Source of the DNA: Apiotrichum sp. Y4204
Lineage: Eukaryota; Basidiomycota; Tremellomycetes; Trichosporonales; Trichosporonaceae
NCBI GenBank assembly: GCA_025531455.1
Contig: JAMYHL010000004.1
Span: 248,001 to 312,000, forward strand
Direction of reading: 5' to 3'
Length of the DNA: 64,000 bases
Part shown: piece by piece, positions 63,541 to 64,000 of the stretch
Numbering within the stretch: the stretch's first letter is position 1
How the letters are laid out: every line of letters begins with the position of its first letter
Position numbers and translations under genes: made by a program
The notes under the pieces: generated by a model
The model's database searches: none
Seen by the model: the letters and a program-made list of their open reading frames with translations, nothing else
Told to the model about the DNA's origin: nothing

Positions 63541-64000
63541 ATGGTCTCCATGCCACCTGCACCCATGCTGCTCCACCGCCAGCAATCTCGTTCATCTGGG
63601 ACGGGGACTGGCAGAGATTCCCGCGTCGTCTCCTCGACTTCTTGTTCAACTCCTACCACCATCTCGCCGTCGTCGAACTCGCCCCCACACTCTCTCCACG
63701 ACTCGTCGTCGCCAAAGTCCACCCTCAAGTCGCTCCTTCTCATCTCGTTCCCCTTCCGCGACTCGTTTGCCGCCATAACAAACTCACACTCACACGGCAA
63801 CAACAACAGCAATAACAACAGTCCCATGTCGCGCCCCGCTCGCAGCATGCAGCGCTCGCACTCGGTCTCCCATGCCGGCGTGACGCACACCGTCCCCGCC
63901 CTCGGGCAGGGCGCGACCATCGTGCGTACTCCCGCCGACGCGACTTCGTGCATGGCCCAGCCGACCGTATACACGAACGGCTCGCCGTGGCCATACCGCC
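63541..64000 (+). CDS. Open 5' part of an unrecognised gene running out of the window
   Basis: A frame from the ATG at 63541 stays open for 153 codons to the edge; the upstream in-frame stop is at 63472. It reads MVSMPPAPMLLHRQQSRSSG, then Ser/Thr-rich low complexity, SHSHGNNNSNNN and a second ATG at 63826 (MSRPARSMQRSHSVSHAG), ending with TVYTNGSPWPYR. The Asn, Ser and His runs are typical of fungal regulatory proteins, but no domain is visible and I will not name it. The start could be either ATG. The long open frame overlapping it in another phase (62871-63815) has no such character. Continuation outside the window decides this call. Confidence 0.5.
   Translation, partial: MVSMPPAPMLLHRQQSRSSGTGTGRDSRVVSSTSCSTPTTISPSSNSPPHSLHDSSSPKSTLKSLLLISFPFRDSFAAITNSHSHGNNNSNNNSPMSRPARSMQRSHSVSHAGVTHTVPALGQGATIVRTPADATSCMAQPTVYTNGSPWPYR

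Noticed and set aside
62871..63815. Plus-strand 314-codon frame near the right edge
   Set aside because: Composition looks like a C/T-rich leader read in frame, and it stops just where the other frame (63541 onward) shows protein-like Asn/Ser/His runs. Not excluded as part of another exon.

Overview
The window is nuclear DNA of a GC-rich basidiomycete, most likely a Tremellomycete yeast close to Trichosporon, Cutaneotrichosporon or Vanrija. Three things point there: intron-rich genes with many 34-60 nt spliceosomal introns, a CTRAC/CTGAC branch point placed almost directly on the 3' splice AG (for example TGACATCAG), and fungal single-copy genes including a Ste18/Gpg-type G-gamma, Met8 and a Thp1-type glycosylase. 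I saw no rRNA, tRNA, CRISPR array, transposase or reverse transcriptase.

Layout. 1-9316: 3' part of UMP-CMP kinase (URA6, +), RNA polymerase III largest subunit (RPO31, -), and, from a shared 727-bp promoter, SLY1 (+). 9317-17073: a gene-poor, repeat-dotted stretch with an orphan eight-cysteine protein (-), a two-exon 33-residue Cys/His microprotein (+) and an MFS transporter (-). 17074-31645: cytoplasmic dynein heavy chain, reconstructed here as 9 exons and 4611 residues with four intact P-loops. 31646-42198: NMN adenylyltransferase (+), siroheme synthase MET8 (-), pyrroline-5-carboxylate reductase PRO3 (+) and a SYLF-SH3 actin/endocytosis protein of the Ysc84 family (+). 42199-51093: TDG/Mug glycosylase (-), CFT1/CPSF160 (-) and cytochrome c1 (+). 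51094-64000: an unrecognised LRR-like protein with a C-terminal PCNA-binding box (+), G-protein gamma (+), PRP18 (-), MMS2 (+) and the open 5' end of a further gene.

Most genes are housekeeping and not functionally clustered. Weak themes are RNA metabolism (RPO31, CFT1, PRP18), genome maintenance (Thp1-type glycosylase, Mms2, the PIP-box protein) and membrane or motor traffic (Sly1, dynein, Ysc84).

Exon joins were chosen by reading frame, splice signals and family similarity. For URA6, RPO31, SLY1, DYN1, NMA1, MET8, PRO3, YSC84, the glycosylase, CYT1, the PIP-box gene, G-gamma, PRP18 and MMS2 the joined frame was checked base by base. CFT1 and the MFS transporter are less exact at internal junctions. 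The most unusual content is the microprotein, the PIP-box protein, the putative tail anchor on Met8, very small or split terminal exons (G-gamma CAAX box, PRO3 tail), long introns carrying 7-bp tandem arrays, and the compact branch-point/3' splice signal.
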